64,000 nt of DNA from Accumulibacter sp. (GTDB lineage: Bacteria; Pseudomonadota; Gammaproteobacteria; Burkholderiales; Rhodocyclaceae). Location of the stretch: contig NZ_JAPUVI010000093.1 in the NCBI RefSeq assembly GCF_029255285.1, forward strand, positions 81,029 to 145,028, in the 5' to 3' direction. The notes below the pieces were generated by a model. That model made no database searches. It was not told the origin of the DNA and saw nothing but the letters and a program-made list of their open reading frames with translations. The position numbers and the translations under genes are program-made. Below, piece by piece: positions 1 to 8,110 of the stretch; position 1 is the stretch's first letter, and every line of letters starts with the position of its first letter.

Positions 1-618
1 GCTGCGTGCGCCGATGGTTGTGTTGCCATAGTTGTGCCAGTCATAAAGCATGGCCTGCATGCGCTTGAGCATGACGCTGGCCGGATCGTTCTCGCCCATC
101 TCGAATTCATTGCGCACGACGCTCATCTCGGTGTCGAGGTCTTTCCTGGCGATGAAGGAATTGACCATGGCGTCGGCGTTCCACGCCAGCGCCCAGGCCA
201 TGTTGTCTTCGCTGGCGGCAAAGGTCAGGTAGTAGTTGGTTCTATCGAGCCAGGTCGTGCCATTGATCTGAAAGCCCCGTGCCTTGAACTCACGCGCCGG
301 ATCCGGAAAGTTCTTCGAGCCTTTGAAGATCAGATGCTCGAGCAGGTGAGCCATGCCGGTCTCCCCATAGTTCTCGTGCCGCGAACCGACGAGGTAAGTG
401 ACGTTGACTGTGGCGGTGGCTTTTGCGGCATCGGGGAAAAGGATGAAGCGCAAGCCATTGGCGAGCTGGTATTCGCTAATCCCCTCGACGGTGTTGAGTT
501 TCCTGACGCCGGCCGGAAGTGGCGCTGTCGCTTGTGTTCCGGCCTGTGTCCAAGCAGGCAACAGGCTCAGAAATAGCCATGATAGGAGAGAGGTTGTAGC
601 TTTCATCCATCGGTTCAT
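1..618 (-). CDS. M16 family zinc metallopeptidase, N-terminal part (runs off the left edge)
   Basis: Only the first 206 codons are inside the window, read right to left; the gene continues beyond base 1. The protein opens with a positively charged start and a hydrophobic stretch ending near an Ala-Gly (about residues 1-27), which is a Sec signal peptide, so it should act in the periplasm. A domain typical of the insulinase/pitrilysin family follows, with the inverted zinc motif HxxEH visible as HLLEH after a Gly-Met-Ala. Downstream Asn-Glu-rich text (VRNEFEMGEN) also fits the family. The ATG at 618 is chosen because the signal peptide starts there; an internal Met four codons later is less likely. 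In proteobacteria such proteins often occur as a pair with a second, inactive M16 subunit; the partner cannot be seen here. Confidence 0.88.
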   Translation of the reverse strand, partial: MNRWMKATTSLLSWLFLSLLPAWTQAGTQATAPLPAGVRKLNTVEGISEYQLANGLRFILFPDAAKATATVNVTYLVGSRHENYGETGMAHLLEHLIFKGSKNFPDPAREFKARGFQINGTTWLDRTNYYLTFAASEDNMAWALAWNADAMVNSFIARKDLDTEMSVVRNEFEMGENDPASVMLKRMQAMLYDWHNYGNTTIGARS

Positions 619-1051
619 GACGACGACTCCAGGCGCTAGCCGGTTGATTGAAAACGATCTGATTCCTGGCGGGCGCTGCGCTTGCCGGCGGCAGGAGCGA
701 CGATTATAGGCTGGCTGTCGGCAAAGGAAACGGCCCGCGCAGAGGGAGGGGCTGGGCGGGCCGTGTGGTACCGTCACCGTCACGCAGGGGGAGGAGGAGG
801 GGGAGGATGCGTGCCAGCGACAGGTGGGAGAATAGCGAATCCTTTGCGGCGGATCTGTTGCTTCTCTGTCCTGGTTGTGTAACGGGCTGTGATCCGCTCG
901 TCAACGCCAGTCTTCTACGGTCTATTGCCTTCTGCCAGCCAGAGCTGGCATCATCGACGCTTGGCGTCGTGGCATCGCAGTCAGCAGATCAACGCTGGCG
1001 ACTCGCCCGGTGAGTTCTCATTGAACCAGTGACAAAATTAAGGAGAGCGTG
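619..1051. other. Intergenic stretch, no gene recognised
   Basis: This stretch lies between the divergent M16 peptidase and a small hypothetical gene. Short open frames on both strands are low-complexity and Arg/Gly-rich and resemble nothing. One inverted repeat is visible (arms 730-738 and 756-764, 9 bp, 17-base loop) with no T-run, so I do not call it a terminator. The region must hold the promoters of both flanking genes, but I cannot point to them. Confidence 0.5.
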
Positions 1052-1327
1052 ATGAGTCAGGAAGCGGACGACCTGGGTATGGCAACCGTCGTGCTTGAGC
1101 GCCTTGAGAAGGAGCGGCTACCGCGGGCGCTCGACCTGAAAGCGAAAGTGGATGCGGGCGAGCGGCTCGACGAAATGGACATCGCTTTTCTGGAGAGGGT
1201 TTTTGCCGATAGCGAGGACGTCAAACCGTTCCTGGCCCGGCACCCGGAGTATGCCGAGTTGTCGGCCAGAATGGCCAGTTTATACGAGGAGATCACCGCC
1301 AAGGCGCTCGCCAACGAGAAGTCCTGA
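1052..1327 (+). CDS. Small conserved-looking hypothetical protein
   Basis: This is a 91-residue acidic, highly helical protein without signal peptide or membrane segment. A good Shine-Dalgarno (AGGAG at 1041-1045) sits six bases before the ATG at 1052, so I prefer this start over the GTG one codon upstream. The sequence has two amphipathic stretches and a central acidic motif reading DEMDIAFLERVFADS. It looks like a small cytoplasmic helical protein, but I do not recognise a family. It stands alone, with no operon partner downstream. Confidence 0.6.
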   Translation: MSQEADDLGMATVVLERLEKERLPRALDLKAKVDAGERLDEMDIAFLERVFADSEDVKPFLARHPEYAELSARMASLYEEITAKALANEKS

Positions 1328-1786
1328 CCTGGCCACTGAAGCGGTAAGGTGAATTCGTTCTCCACCTCGCCCCCACGCGCGAGATTCCCTCGGTTTTTCG
1401 TCGGCCAGGGGGTTGCATGCTCTCAAGATTTTTTGGTACTAGTTTCGGAGCTGGTTCTCCAGGAACGAGCGGGAGGGATTGTGGCCGAGAGCGGAGTAAA
1501 GCCTCGTTTGCCGAAGTTTTGGCGCACTTGAATTTCGGGGAGCTTTCTTCCACTCCTCCAGCCTTGCCCATAGCCTTTCCCTGTCGAAAACTTCAAACAG
1601 GCGCCAGGTCGCTACCGATTGGTAGGTGGTCGAGGTGGGTGTCCGTGTCCACGCGCACTTGAGCTCGCTCATCTACGAGCAGTCGCAGGTCGCCAGGCGG
1701 GTGGGCGCGTCATGGTAGGTGCGGCGTGTCGCTTGCGGAGTGGGCGCGGGCCTTCCCGCTGTGGTTCATAACGCATGGGAGTAGCG
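1328..1786. other. Intergenic stretch around the transposase-like fragment
   Basis: Apart from the minus-strand IS3-like fragment (1439-1672), I see nothing here. The plus-strand frames give basic, serine-rich text without family resemblance. The right end supplies the ribosome binding site (GGGAG at 1777-1780 and neighbouring bases) of the BPSS1780-type gene that follows. Confidence 0.4.
1439..1672 (-). pseudogene. Possible C-terminal remnant of an IS3-type transposase
   Basis: A 77-codon minus-strand frame ends in a stretch reading RQTRLYSALGHNPSRSF. This resembles the C-terminal end of IS3-family DDE transposases, where an N-x-R-x-H-S-x-L-G-x-x-(S/T)-P-x-x-F pattern is typical. The usual His is Tyr here, and the catalytic D, D and E residues are missing from the remaining sequence. 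No terminal inverted repeats are recognised. The rest of 1328-1786 has no other recognisable content. If the call is right, this is a dead fragment rather than an active element; if wrong, it is random coding-like sequence. Confidence 0.3.
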
Positions 1787-2557
1787 ATGGGTATCGACGA
1801 CAGTAATCCGTTCAAAGCGCCGGTCGCCCGGGTGCATGACCATCACAACGCGTCGTCCTTCGGGAACTTCGTTCCCGAAGGACGACGCGTAACCGCCGGT
1901 CACGGCTACCAGTGGCTGTTGCGCGGCTGGGAAATGTTCCGCAGCGCGCCCGGAACCTGGGTCGGCATTACCATCGTCCTGATCGTCGTGATGATGGCCA
2001 TCGGCATGATTCCGGTCATCAACCTGGCCGTGAACCTGCTCGGTCCGGTGTTTATCGGCGGCATCGTCATCGGTTGTCGGGCCATCGAGGATGGCGAAGG
2101 GCTGCGCTTCGTACACCTCTTTGCCGGCTTCTCGAGCAAGCCCGGCGGCTTGCTGCTCGTCGGCCTGCTCTACCTCGTGGCGGTGCTGTTGGCGGCCGCC
2201 GTTTTCGGTATCATGGTGGCCGTTGGTGCGGTCGGCAGTGGCGGTGCTCCGAATCCGTTTTCGGGGAGCTTCATCGTCGCGGTCATCGTCGTGGCCGCCA
2301 TTTTCCTGCCCTTGGCGATGGCCGTGTGGCTGGCTCCGCCGCTCGTCGTGTTCCACGATTTCTCCGCCTTTCAGGCGCTGCAGACCAGTTTCATGGTCGC
2401 TTTGCGAAATGCCGTGCCTTTCCTGGTGTACGGTCTGGTTTTCCTGCTCGCCGCCATCGTCGCTTGTCTGCCGCTGTTCCTGGGCTGGCTGGTGCTGGTG
2501 CCGGTACTCTACGCGTCGCTTTATGCCTGCTACAGGGACGTGTTTTTCGAGCCGTGA
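1787..2557 (+). CDS. BPSS1780 family membrane protein
   Basis: This 256-residue integral membrane protein has a short polar N-terminus with the family-like segment FVPEGRRVTAG followed by a Trp-rich GYQWLLRGWEMF motif. About six hydrophobic helices follow, with Gly/Val/Ile-rich spans (first near residues 50-70, last near 225-245). The second ATG (1787) is chosen because a purine-rich GGGAG lies five bases before it; the ATG at 1775 has no such site. The function of the family is unknown. It overlaps the RDD gene by four bases (GTGA), so the two are co-translated and probably work together in the inner membrane. The N-terminal coding sequence contains a perfect 20-bp hairpin (listed separately). 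Confidence 0.8.
   Translation: MGIDDSNPFKAPVARVHDHHNASSFGNFVPEGRRVTAGHGYQWLLRGWEMFRSAPGTWVGITIVLIVVMMAIGMIPVINLAVNLLGPVFIGGIVIGCRAIEDGEGLRFVHLFAGFSSKPGGLLLVGLLYLVAVLLAAAVFGIMVAVGAVGSGGAPNPFSGSFIVAVIVVAAIFLPLAMAVWLAPPLVVFHDFSAFQALQTSFMVALRNAVPFLVYGLVFLLAAIVACLPLFLGWLVLVPVLYASLYACYRDVFFEP
1848..1890. repeat. Perfect 20-bp inverted repeat with 3-base loop inside a coding region
   Basis: Bases 1848-1867 are the exact reverse complement of 1871-1890, separated only by TTC. The hairpin lies inside codons 21-35 of the BPSS1780-type gene. The right arm encodes the family-like FVPEGRR segment. The left arm encodes a less constrained NASSFG stretch, so the left arm may be a templated copy of the right. 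No T-run follows, so it is not a terminator. Confidence 0.9.
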
Positions 2558-3279
2558 CCACTCCTCCGGCTCGCTTGGACAACGTTCACCGCGTCGCGAC
2601 GCCAGAGGGCTGCGACATCGAGTTACGCGCGGCCGGGCCGGTGGTTCGCGCACGCGCCTGGTTTCTGGATTTCCTCGTTCGTTTCGGCGTGTGGCTGTTG
2701 CTGGCGATCGGCGCAACGATTTTCGGCCAACTCGGGGTCGGCATGCTACTGCTCGGCGCTTTTCTGCTCGAGTGGTTCTATCCGGTCGTTTTCGAGGTCT
2801 ACCGGAACGGTCAGACGCCTGGGAAGAAGGCTTGTGGGCTGGCCGTCGTCCTTGACGACGGACGCCCGCTTGGTTGGAGCGCCGCCGGTATCCGAAACGC
2901 CTTGCGCGGCGTGGACTTTCTGCCGTTCGGCTATGCCCTTGGCTTCATCGTCAGTTTGCTCGACGTGCAAGGCAAGCGCCTGGGTGACCTCGCGGCAGGC
3001 ACGCTGGTGGTGTATCTCGATGTGCCAAGGCCGAAGGCTGTCGGCGCGGACAATGATGCGGGTAGCGAAGCGCCGCCTTTTCCTCTGACGCGGGAGGAGC
3101 AGGTCGCGGTCATCGAGTTTTGCCAGCGCGCCTCCCAGTTGACCCCTGAGCGGGCCGCGGAGATAGCGGCGGCCGCCGGCCCGTTGACGGTCGATCTCGA
3201 TGGCGAGGCGGCGCCGCGGCGCCTGTTACGCATCGGTAATTTCCTGCTTGGTGAAGAGGCCCGAAAAGTTGATGCTTGA
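2554..3279 (+). CDS. RDD family membrane protein
   Basis: A 241-residue protein starting at a GTG that overlaps the stop of the upstream gene (GTGA). Residues about 25-160 form an RDD domain. The Arg of the first helix (VRARAWFLDFLVRF), the conserved NGQTPGKK segment between helices, and the family-typical DxxGKRLGDLAAGTLVV after the last helix are all visible. A soluble C-terminal tail of about 80 residues (TREEQVAVIEF onward) is helical and of unknown role. RDD proteins are implicated in transport in some bacteria but most have no known substrate. Tight coupling to the BPSS1780 protein suggests a two-component membrane unit. Confidence 0.85.
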   Translation: MTTPPARLDNVHRVATPEGCDIELRAAGPVVRARAWFLDFLVRFGVWLLLAIGATIFGQLGVGMLLLGAFLLEWFYPVVFEVYRNGQTPGKKACGLAVVLDDGRPLGWSAAGIRNALRGVDFLPFGYALGFIVSLLDVQGKRLGDLAAGTLVVYLDVPRPKAVGADNDAGSEAPPFPLTREEQVAVIEFCQRASQLTPERAAEIAAAAGPLTVDLDGEAAPRRLLRIGNFLLGEEARKVDA

Positions 3280-3300
3280 ACGAGGAGACTGAAAGACACT

Positions 3301-3696
3301 ATGAACGCCTACCCCGGCCCCGCGCTGCTTACCCTTGCTACGTCGTTTCTGCTATTTGCCTGTGCCGCCTACGTTGGCCGCTGTCGAGTCAAGTTTGGCA
3401 TCAAGGCGCCGGCGACGACGGGTCACCCGCAGTTCGAGATCGCCTATCGCATCCAGATGAATACGCTCGAAAATGTGGTGCTCTTCCTGCCGGTGTTGTG
3501 GCTCTTCGCGATCCATCTGTCGAGCTTTTGGGCGACCGCATTGGGCACTCTCTGGCTCATCGGCCGGATCTGGTACGCGTTGTCCTACGCGCGCGATCCA
3601 CGCACACGCGGCAGTGGTTTCCTGCTGTCGATGCTCTCTTTCGGCGCGCTCGGCGTCGGCGGTGCCTGGGCCGTGCTGTATGGACTGCTCGTCTGA
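3301..3696 (+). CDS. MAPEG family membrane protein
   Basis: A 131-residue protein with four predicted membrane helices. It carries the MAPEG signature RIQMNTLENVVLFLPVLWL around residues 50-70, in which the Asn-Thr-xx-Asn motif binds glutathione-type ligands in characterised microsomal GST relatives. The length matches bacterial members. A purine-rich GAGGAG lies before the ATG. Bacterial MAPEG proteins are usually described as putative glutathione-dependent detoxification enzymes or simply eicosanoid/GST-like membrane proteins; no substrate can be deduced. The ABC exporter gene begins nine bases after its stop, so co-transcription is likely. Confidence 0.85.
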   Translation: MNAYPGPALLTLATSFLLFACAAYVGRCRVKFGIKAPATTGHPQFEIAYRIQMNTLENVVLFLPVLWLFAIHLSSFWATALGTLWLIGRIWYALSYARDPRTRGSGFLLSMLSFGALGVGGAWAVLYGLLV

Positions 3697-3704
3697 AGGC
3701 CGGC

Positions 3705-5525
3705 GTGGCGCCGGCGTCGGACCGCTCGGAGCCTGACGCAGGCGGTGCCCAAGGGCTGCCGCCGCGCCGGCTGCAACCCCTCCGTGCGCTGCTACCCTAC
3801 CTGACACCTTACCGCGGGCAGATCGGGCTGGCTTTGCTTTTTCTGCTGCTCGCGGCCGGGGCGACACTGACCCTACCCTACGCGGTGAAGCTATTGGTCG
3901 ACGGCGGCCTGGTCTTGCCGGTCGGTGCCGACAGTGTCCAGCGGCTGGCGTCGATCCGCCGGCATTTTCTTGGCCTGTTCGGGGTGGCGGTCGTCCTGGG
4001 GCTGGCTACTGCCGCACGCTTCTACATGGTGAGCTGGATCGGCGAGCGAGTGACGACCGATCTGCGACAGGCGGTATACGCGCACGTGCTGCGGCAGAGC
4101 CCGCAGTTCTTCGAGACCTTGAAGACCGGCGAGGTGTTGTCGCGACTGACGACGGACACGACGGTGATCCATCACGCCGTCGGCTCAAGTGTGAGCATGG
4201 GGTTACGCAATATCGTCTTGCTGGCCGGTGGCCTGACGATGCTGGTGGCGACCACGCCACGCCTGATTCTCACCGTGGTCGGCATCATCGTTCTCGTCGT
4301 GTTGCCGGCGGGTCTGATCGCTCGCCGCGTGCGCAAGCTGTCGCGCGCCAGCCAGGATCGCATCGCCGATACCAGCGGGATCGCTGGCGAGATCCTCAAC
4401 GCGATTCCCGTGGTCCAGAGCTACACTCGCGAGAGCGCCGAGGCGGCGCGCTTCTCGGCCGCCAACGAAGAGGCTTTCGCCGCGTCGCTACGGCGTACCG
4501 GCACGCGCTCGGCGCTGACGGCCTTCGTCATCATCGGCGTCTTCGGCTCGTTGCTCTACGGCATGTACGGTGGCGTGCAGGCCGTTTTCGCGGGCGAAAT
4601 CACGGCCGGGCAATTGAGTCAGACGGCGCTCTACGTGGTGGTCGTGGCCGGCAGCGTTGCGGTGCTTGCCGAGGTGTGGGGGGATTTGTTGCGCGCCTCG
4701 GGGGCTGCCGAAAGGCTCATGGAGTTGCTGTCCACCCGTTCGTCGATCATCGAGCCACAGCAGCCGGTGGCGTTGCCGGTGCCGCTTGGTGGCCTGCGGG
4801 TGTCTTTCGAGGGAGTGCGTTTTGCCTATCCGTCGCGTCCGGAGCCGATGGTTCTGCAAGATCTGGAGCTCAGCATCGAAGCCGGCCAGACGGTGGCGCT
4901 GGTCGGACCCTCCGGGGCTGGCAAGACGACTGTCTTCCAGTTGTTGCAGCGCTTCTACGATGTGCGCGATGGGGTCATCCGGATTGACGGCGTCGATCTG
5001 CGGCGTTGCCGGCTCGCCGAACTGCGGTCACGCATTGCCGTCGTGCAACAGGAAGCAGCGATCTTTTCCGGCAGCATCGACGACAACATTCGCTACGGCA
5101 GACCCGGCGCTTCGGTAGACGAGGTCAGGTTGGCGGCAGGTGCCGCTTTCGTCGACGAATTCGTGCGCCAACTTCCCGCTGGCTACGCCACGCTGGTCGG
5201 CGAGCGCGGCGTCCGGCTGTCCGGTGGGCAACGTCAGCGAATCGCCATCGCGCGCGCGATCCTCAAGGACGCTCCCTTGCTGCTACTCGACGAAGCGACC
5301 AGCAGTCTGGATTCCGAAAGCGAGCGCGTTGTGCGGGCGGCGCTGGAAGCGGCAATGGGTGGTCGTACGACAATCGTCATTGCTCACCGCCTGGCGACAG
5401 TGCAGGGGGCCGACCGCATCCTCGTGCTCGATCACGGCCGGGTCGTCGAAGCCGGGAAGCATGCCGAGCTCGTGGAAAGGGGCGGCCTCTATGCTCGACT
5501 GGCGGCGCTTCAGTTCAGTGTCTGA
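3705..5525 (+). CDS. ABC exporter, fused permease and ATPase (MsbA/ABCB-like half transporter)
   Basis: A 606-residue half transporter. The N-terminal six-helix type-1 exporter domain (about residues 25-330) is followed by a nucleotide-binding domain with Walker A GPSGAGKTT (about 401-409), Q-loop VVQQEAAIFSG, signature LSGGQRQRIAIARA (about 505), Walker B LLLLDEATSSLD, and H-loop AHRLAT. It would act as a homodimer in the inner membrane, exporting a lipid or hydrophobic compound. There is no ATG; the GTG at 3705 with GAAGG five bases upstream is the best start, beginning nine bases after the MAPEG stop. The subfamily resembles the lipid A/multidrug exporter group, but the substrate cannot be read from sequence. 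Confidence 0.9.
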   Translation: MAPASDRSEPDAGGAQGLPPRRLQPLRALLPYLTPYRGQIGLALLFLLLAAGATLTLPYAVKLLVDGGLVLPVGADSVQRLASIRRHFLGLFGVAVVLGLATAARFYMVSWIGERVTTDLRQAVYAHVLRQSPQFFETLKTGEVLSRLTTDTTVIHHAVGSSVSMGLRNIVLLAGGLTMLVATTPRLILTVVGIIVLVVLPAGLIARRVRKLSRASQDRIADTSGIAGEILNAIPVVQSYTRESAEAARFSAANEEAFAASLRRTGTRSALTAFVIIGVFGSLLYGMYGGVQAVFAGEITAGQLSQTALYVVVVAGSVAVLAEVWGDLLRASGAAERLMELLSTRSSIIEPQQPVALPVPLGGLRVSFEGVRFAYPSRPEPMVLQDLELSIEAGQTVALVGPSGAGKTTVFQLLQRFYDVRDGVIRIDGVDLRRCRLAELRSRIAVVQQEAAIFSGSIDDNIRYGRPGASVDEVRLAAGAAFVDEFVRQLPAGYATLVGERGVRLSGGQRQRIAIARAILKDAPLLLLDEATSSLDSESERVVRAALEAAMGGRTTIVIAHRLATVQGADRILVLDHGRVVEAGKHAELVERGGLYARLAALQFSV

Positions 5526-5612
5526 CGGGGAGAGGAGCGTCGGCGCAAGAAAGCGCTTCGCTTTTGTGGCGCGGCGACCGTCGGGGTCATGCGGGATTCC
5601 GTCCTGCGCCAA

Positions 5613-6539
5613 TCAGCTTCGGCGGAACGGCGCGAGTTCGCCGTCCGGCTGGCGATAGGAAGACGCTTCGTCGAATAGCCACGCGCGAAAAGCGGCGACG
5701 GCTGTCTGCTGCTCGTCCGTCGGACGACAGACGAAGAAGTAGGAGAAAGGTGATTCGACGGCCAGTCCGAAAGGAGGGCGCAGCGATCCGCGGGCCAGAT
5801 CGTCGGCTGCCAGGGCGTGACGTGCGAGAGCCACACCCTGGCCGGCAGCCGCCGCCATCAGCATCAGACTCGAGTCGTCGAACACGGCGCCACGTTGCGG
5901 TTCTTCGACGACCAGTCCGGCGGCCGTGAACCACGGTTGCCAGAGTTCATCGTTCGATCGCAACAGTGGCAGCTCGATCAATTGCGCCGGGTCGAGCAGC
6001 GCGTGACGCGCCATGAAATCGGGCGAGCATACCGGGTAGTACCAGTCCTTCATCAGCAGTCGATAGCTCAGTCCGGGATATCGGCCATGTCCAAAGCGCA
6101 GGGCGACGTCGGCTTCGCCCCCCTTGATGTCGGCCAGCCTGGCGGTCGATTGCACTTCGACATCGAGATCACGGTGACGGGAAATGAAGTTCCCAAGCCT
6201 CGGCAGCAGCCAGCGGGCGGCGAATGACGGCATGCAGGTGACGCGTAGACGGCGGTAGGCGCGTGCCGCGATCAGTTGATCGGTCGCCTTGCCGATGTCC
6301 GTCAGCGCCCGTGAAACCTGTTCGGCATAGGCGGCGCCTTGCGCCGTCAGCTTCAGGCCGCGGCCGTGGCGTTCGAACAGGGCGACGCCGAGATAGTCCT
6401 GCAGCTGGCGCAACTGATGACTCACCGCGCTGTGCGTCAAATGAAGCTGCGCGGCAGCGCCGGTGACGCTCTGGCTGCGCGCGGCCGCGACGAAGACGCG
6501 CAGACTGCCGAGCGGTGGAGTGCGGCGGTTATCAGTCAA
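5613..6539 (-). CDS. LysR family transcriptional regulator (GcvA-like)
   Basis: A 308-residue regulator. An N-terminal winged HTH (about residues 8-66, with TGAAAQLHLTHSAVSHQLRQL) is followed by a type-2 periplasmic-binding-like effector domain from about residue 90. The DLDVEVQ and GHGRYPGL segments place it with the GcvA-type subgroup. The start is a TTG at 6539 with no obvious Shine-Dalgarno; no ATG lies close by in frame. It is divergent from the first DUF2917 gene, and the 114-base shared region contains palindromes, so it very likely controls that gene and itself. Confidence 0.9.
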   Translation of the reverse strand: MTDNRRTPPLGSLRVFVAAARSQSVTGAAAQLHLTHSAVSHQLRQLQDYLGVALFERHGRGLKLTAQGAAYAEQVSRALTDIGKATDQLIAARAYRRLRVTCMPSFAARWLLPRLGNFISRHRDLDVEVQSTARLADIKGGEADVALRFGHGRYPGLSYRLLMKDWYYPVCSPDFMARHALLDPAQLIELPLLRSNDELWQPWFTAAGLVVEEPQRGAVFDDSSLMLMAAAAGQGVALARHALAADDLARGSLRPPFGLAVESPFSYFFVCRPTDEQQTAVAAFRAWLFDEASSYRQPDGELAPFRRS

Positions 6540-6543
6540 TTTC

Positions 6544-6627
6544 GTTCACATGTCACGTGAGAACAATTCGCTTGTCCTTGCGCTCCTGGCAGACAAAAAT
6601 GCCCGGACCTGTCGAACATCGGACAGG
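6544..6627. promoter_or_regulatory. Candidate operator region between the LysR and DUF2917 genes
   Basis: Two imperfect or short palindromes are visible in the divergent intergenic region. The first is a GTTC...GAAC-bounded element at 6544-6564 that contains the perfect octamer TCACGTGA (6553-6560). The second is CCTGTC-N8-GACAGG at 6608-6627. LysR regulators typically bind interrupted dyads in such positions. The assignment is by position and symmetry only. Confidence 0.4.
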
Positions 6628-6653
6628 CATCGTGGCCCGTAAAGGAGGATATC

Positions 6654-6971
6654 ATGGCAGCCCTCTTACCCTACCTCGAGTTCGAGTTGAATGCAGCCGA
6701 GGCGGTTTCCATCGACCGCCTCGCCGGCTGGACGGTGATTTCAGTCAATGGTCGTATCTGGCTCACCGAGGAGAAGGGCGGCCGAGATGTCTGGCTGCTT
6801 CCTGGCGGGCGTCACCGCATCGTGGGAGCGGGCCGCACGGTCGTCGAGACGTGGCCGATGACCGATGCCGAGCTGCCGATGAGAATTCGCCTGGCACCTC
6901 CGCCGGGCACATTGGGCCGCACGTGGTGCCTGCCGAAGCTTCGGCTGGGTGGCGCCCCGGCCTGCGCCTGA
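6654..6971 (+). CDS. DUF2917 domain protein
   Basis: A 105-residue protein with the DUF2917 pattern: a beta-rich core reading WTVISVNGRIWLTEEKGGRD then a Pro-Gly turn (LLPGGRHRI), followed by a short hydrophobic strand. A strong ribosome binding site (AAGGAGG at 6642-6648) lies five bases before the ATG. The fold resembles a small cupin-like barrel; no catalytic residues are known. It is divergently paired with a LysR regulator. A second DUF2917 gene at 10979 is divergently paired with a MocR regulator, so the domain is probably controlled or used by such regulators. Confidence 0.85.
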   Translation: MAALLPYLEFELNAAEAVSIDRLAGWTVISVNGRIWLTEEKGGRDVWLLPGGRHRIVGAGRTVVETWPMTDAELPMRIRLAPPPGTLGRTWCLPKLRLGGAPACA

Positions 6972-7066
6972 ATCGGCGGAGGGCTTGGCGTCTACGGTCG
7001 GGACTCTTTGATCGACAGCCACATCCAACATTCCTGAGCGCATACCCTTGACGATCGGAGAAACAC

Positions 7067-7708
7067 ATGACGAACTTGACGGAAGCGGCACCTTATCAAT
7101 TGCTTGGCCTTTACGATTCACCCTTCGTGCGGCGGGTCGCCGTGACGATGCACCTCTACGGGCTACCGTTTGAGCACCTGTCGCTTTCGGTGTTCAGGCA
7201 TATGGACGCAATGCGGCCGATCAATCCCTTGTTCAAGGTGCCGATGCTGACACTGCCGAGTGGCGAGACGCTTTATGAGAGCGCCTACATCCTCGATTAT
7301 CTGGACGAACTGGCGGTTGAACGCGGTGTTTCGCCACTCATCCCGCGTTGCGGAGCGGAGCGGTGGCGGGTGCAGCAGTTGATGGCCCTGGCGATCGTGG
7401 CGACCGAGAAAGCCGTGGCCATGGAGTACGAGCGCAAGAGGCCGGACGAACGGCAATGGCCCGAGTGGACGGAGCGTCTGCGCGGCCAGATGCGGCAGGC
7501 CTTCGCCATGCTCGAAAAGCGGCTCGAAGGCGACTATCTGGTCGGCGACCGCCTGACGCAGGCCGACGTCACGACGGTCGCCGGGATTGGCTTCGTGCGC
7601 TACATTCTGCCGCACGAGTGGCCAAGCGCGGACTATCCGGCGCTCGGTGCGCTGGCGCAGCGGCTCGAGGCGAGCGACGCGTTCAAGGCCGTGCCGCTCG
7701 ACGAATGA
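7067..7708 (+). CDS. Glutathione S-transferase family protein
   Basis: A 213-residue soluble protein. The N-terminal thioredoxin-like domain (about 10-85) carries a Ser in the position used to activate glutathione (YDSPFVRRV), the cis-Pro segment KVPMLTL, and the ESAYILDYL segment that contacts the gamma-glutamyl group. A helical C-terminal domain follows, with the N-capping motif LTQADVTTV. This fits the bacterial GST class that follows LysR/DUF2917 units. Substrate is unknown. GGAG precedes the ATG. It is in the same direction as the DUF2917 gene, 95 bases downstream, so it may be co-transcribed. Confidence 0.88.
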   Translation: MTNLTEAAPYQLLGLYDSPFVRRVAVTMHLYGLPFEHLSLSVFRHMDAMRPINPLFKVPMLTLPSGETLYESAYILDYLDELAVERGVSPLIPRCGAERWRVQQLMALAIVATEKAVAMEYERKRPDERQWPEWTERLRGQMRQAFAMLEKRLEGDYLVGDRLTQADVTTVAGIGFVRYILPHEWPSADYPALGALAQRLEASDAFKAVPLDE

Positions 7709-8110
7709 GTTGCGTCGCGGGCGTTCTCGCACGATGCGGCCATCTGGCGGGAAAACCGCAGGTGCTCCGATAGAAGAAAGAAACCTGTTGCCGAAGCGTG
7801 CGAGAGGCGTTTGCTTTACGCGCCGTTTACTCGCTGGGCCGTTGAATGTTTTCATTAACCTTCCCATTGGAGCTTTATACGGCCACCGAGAAAAAATCCA
7901 GGAAGCCGGCGCCGAAGTGATGGCGTTCGACAGGCCGGACCTGTCGTGAGAATGACACGGAAAGCAGGCGCGAGTCTGCTTTCGGTGCTTCATGGGGTCC
8001 ACTTTGATCTAATCGATTCTGGCCGCCAGAACCTTCCGCACTGGGCAGGCCGGGCTTTCCCCCAGTCTGTTTGCCGGCCGGGTTTTCTGGCCTTCTGAGC
8101 GCCGATTCCC
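7709..8110. other. Intergenic stretch with a possible short gene fragment
   Basis: No complete gene is recognisable. A plus-strand frame ending at 7949 reads FINLPIGALYGHREKIQEAG before an acidic end, which looks protein-like but has no start or family I can name. A hairpin (arms 7960-7967 and 7976-7983) lacks a T-run. Together with the pseudogene that follows, this looks like a zone of decay. Confidence 0.35.

Noticed and set aside
730-764. 9-bp hairpin as a terminator of the small hypothetical or M16 gene
   Set aside because: Long loop, no T-run, and both flanking genes point away from it.
1766-2716. Long minus-strand frame (about 316 codons)
   Set aside because: It is antisense to the BPSS1780 and RDD genes and is Gln/His/Arg-rich with no family resemblance.
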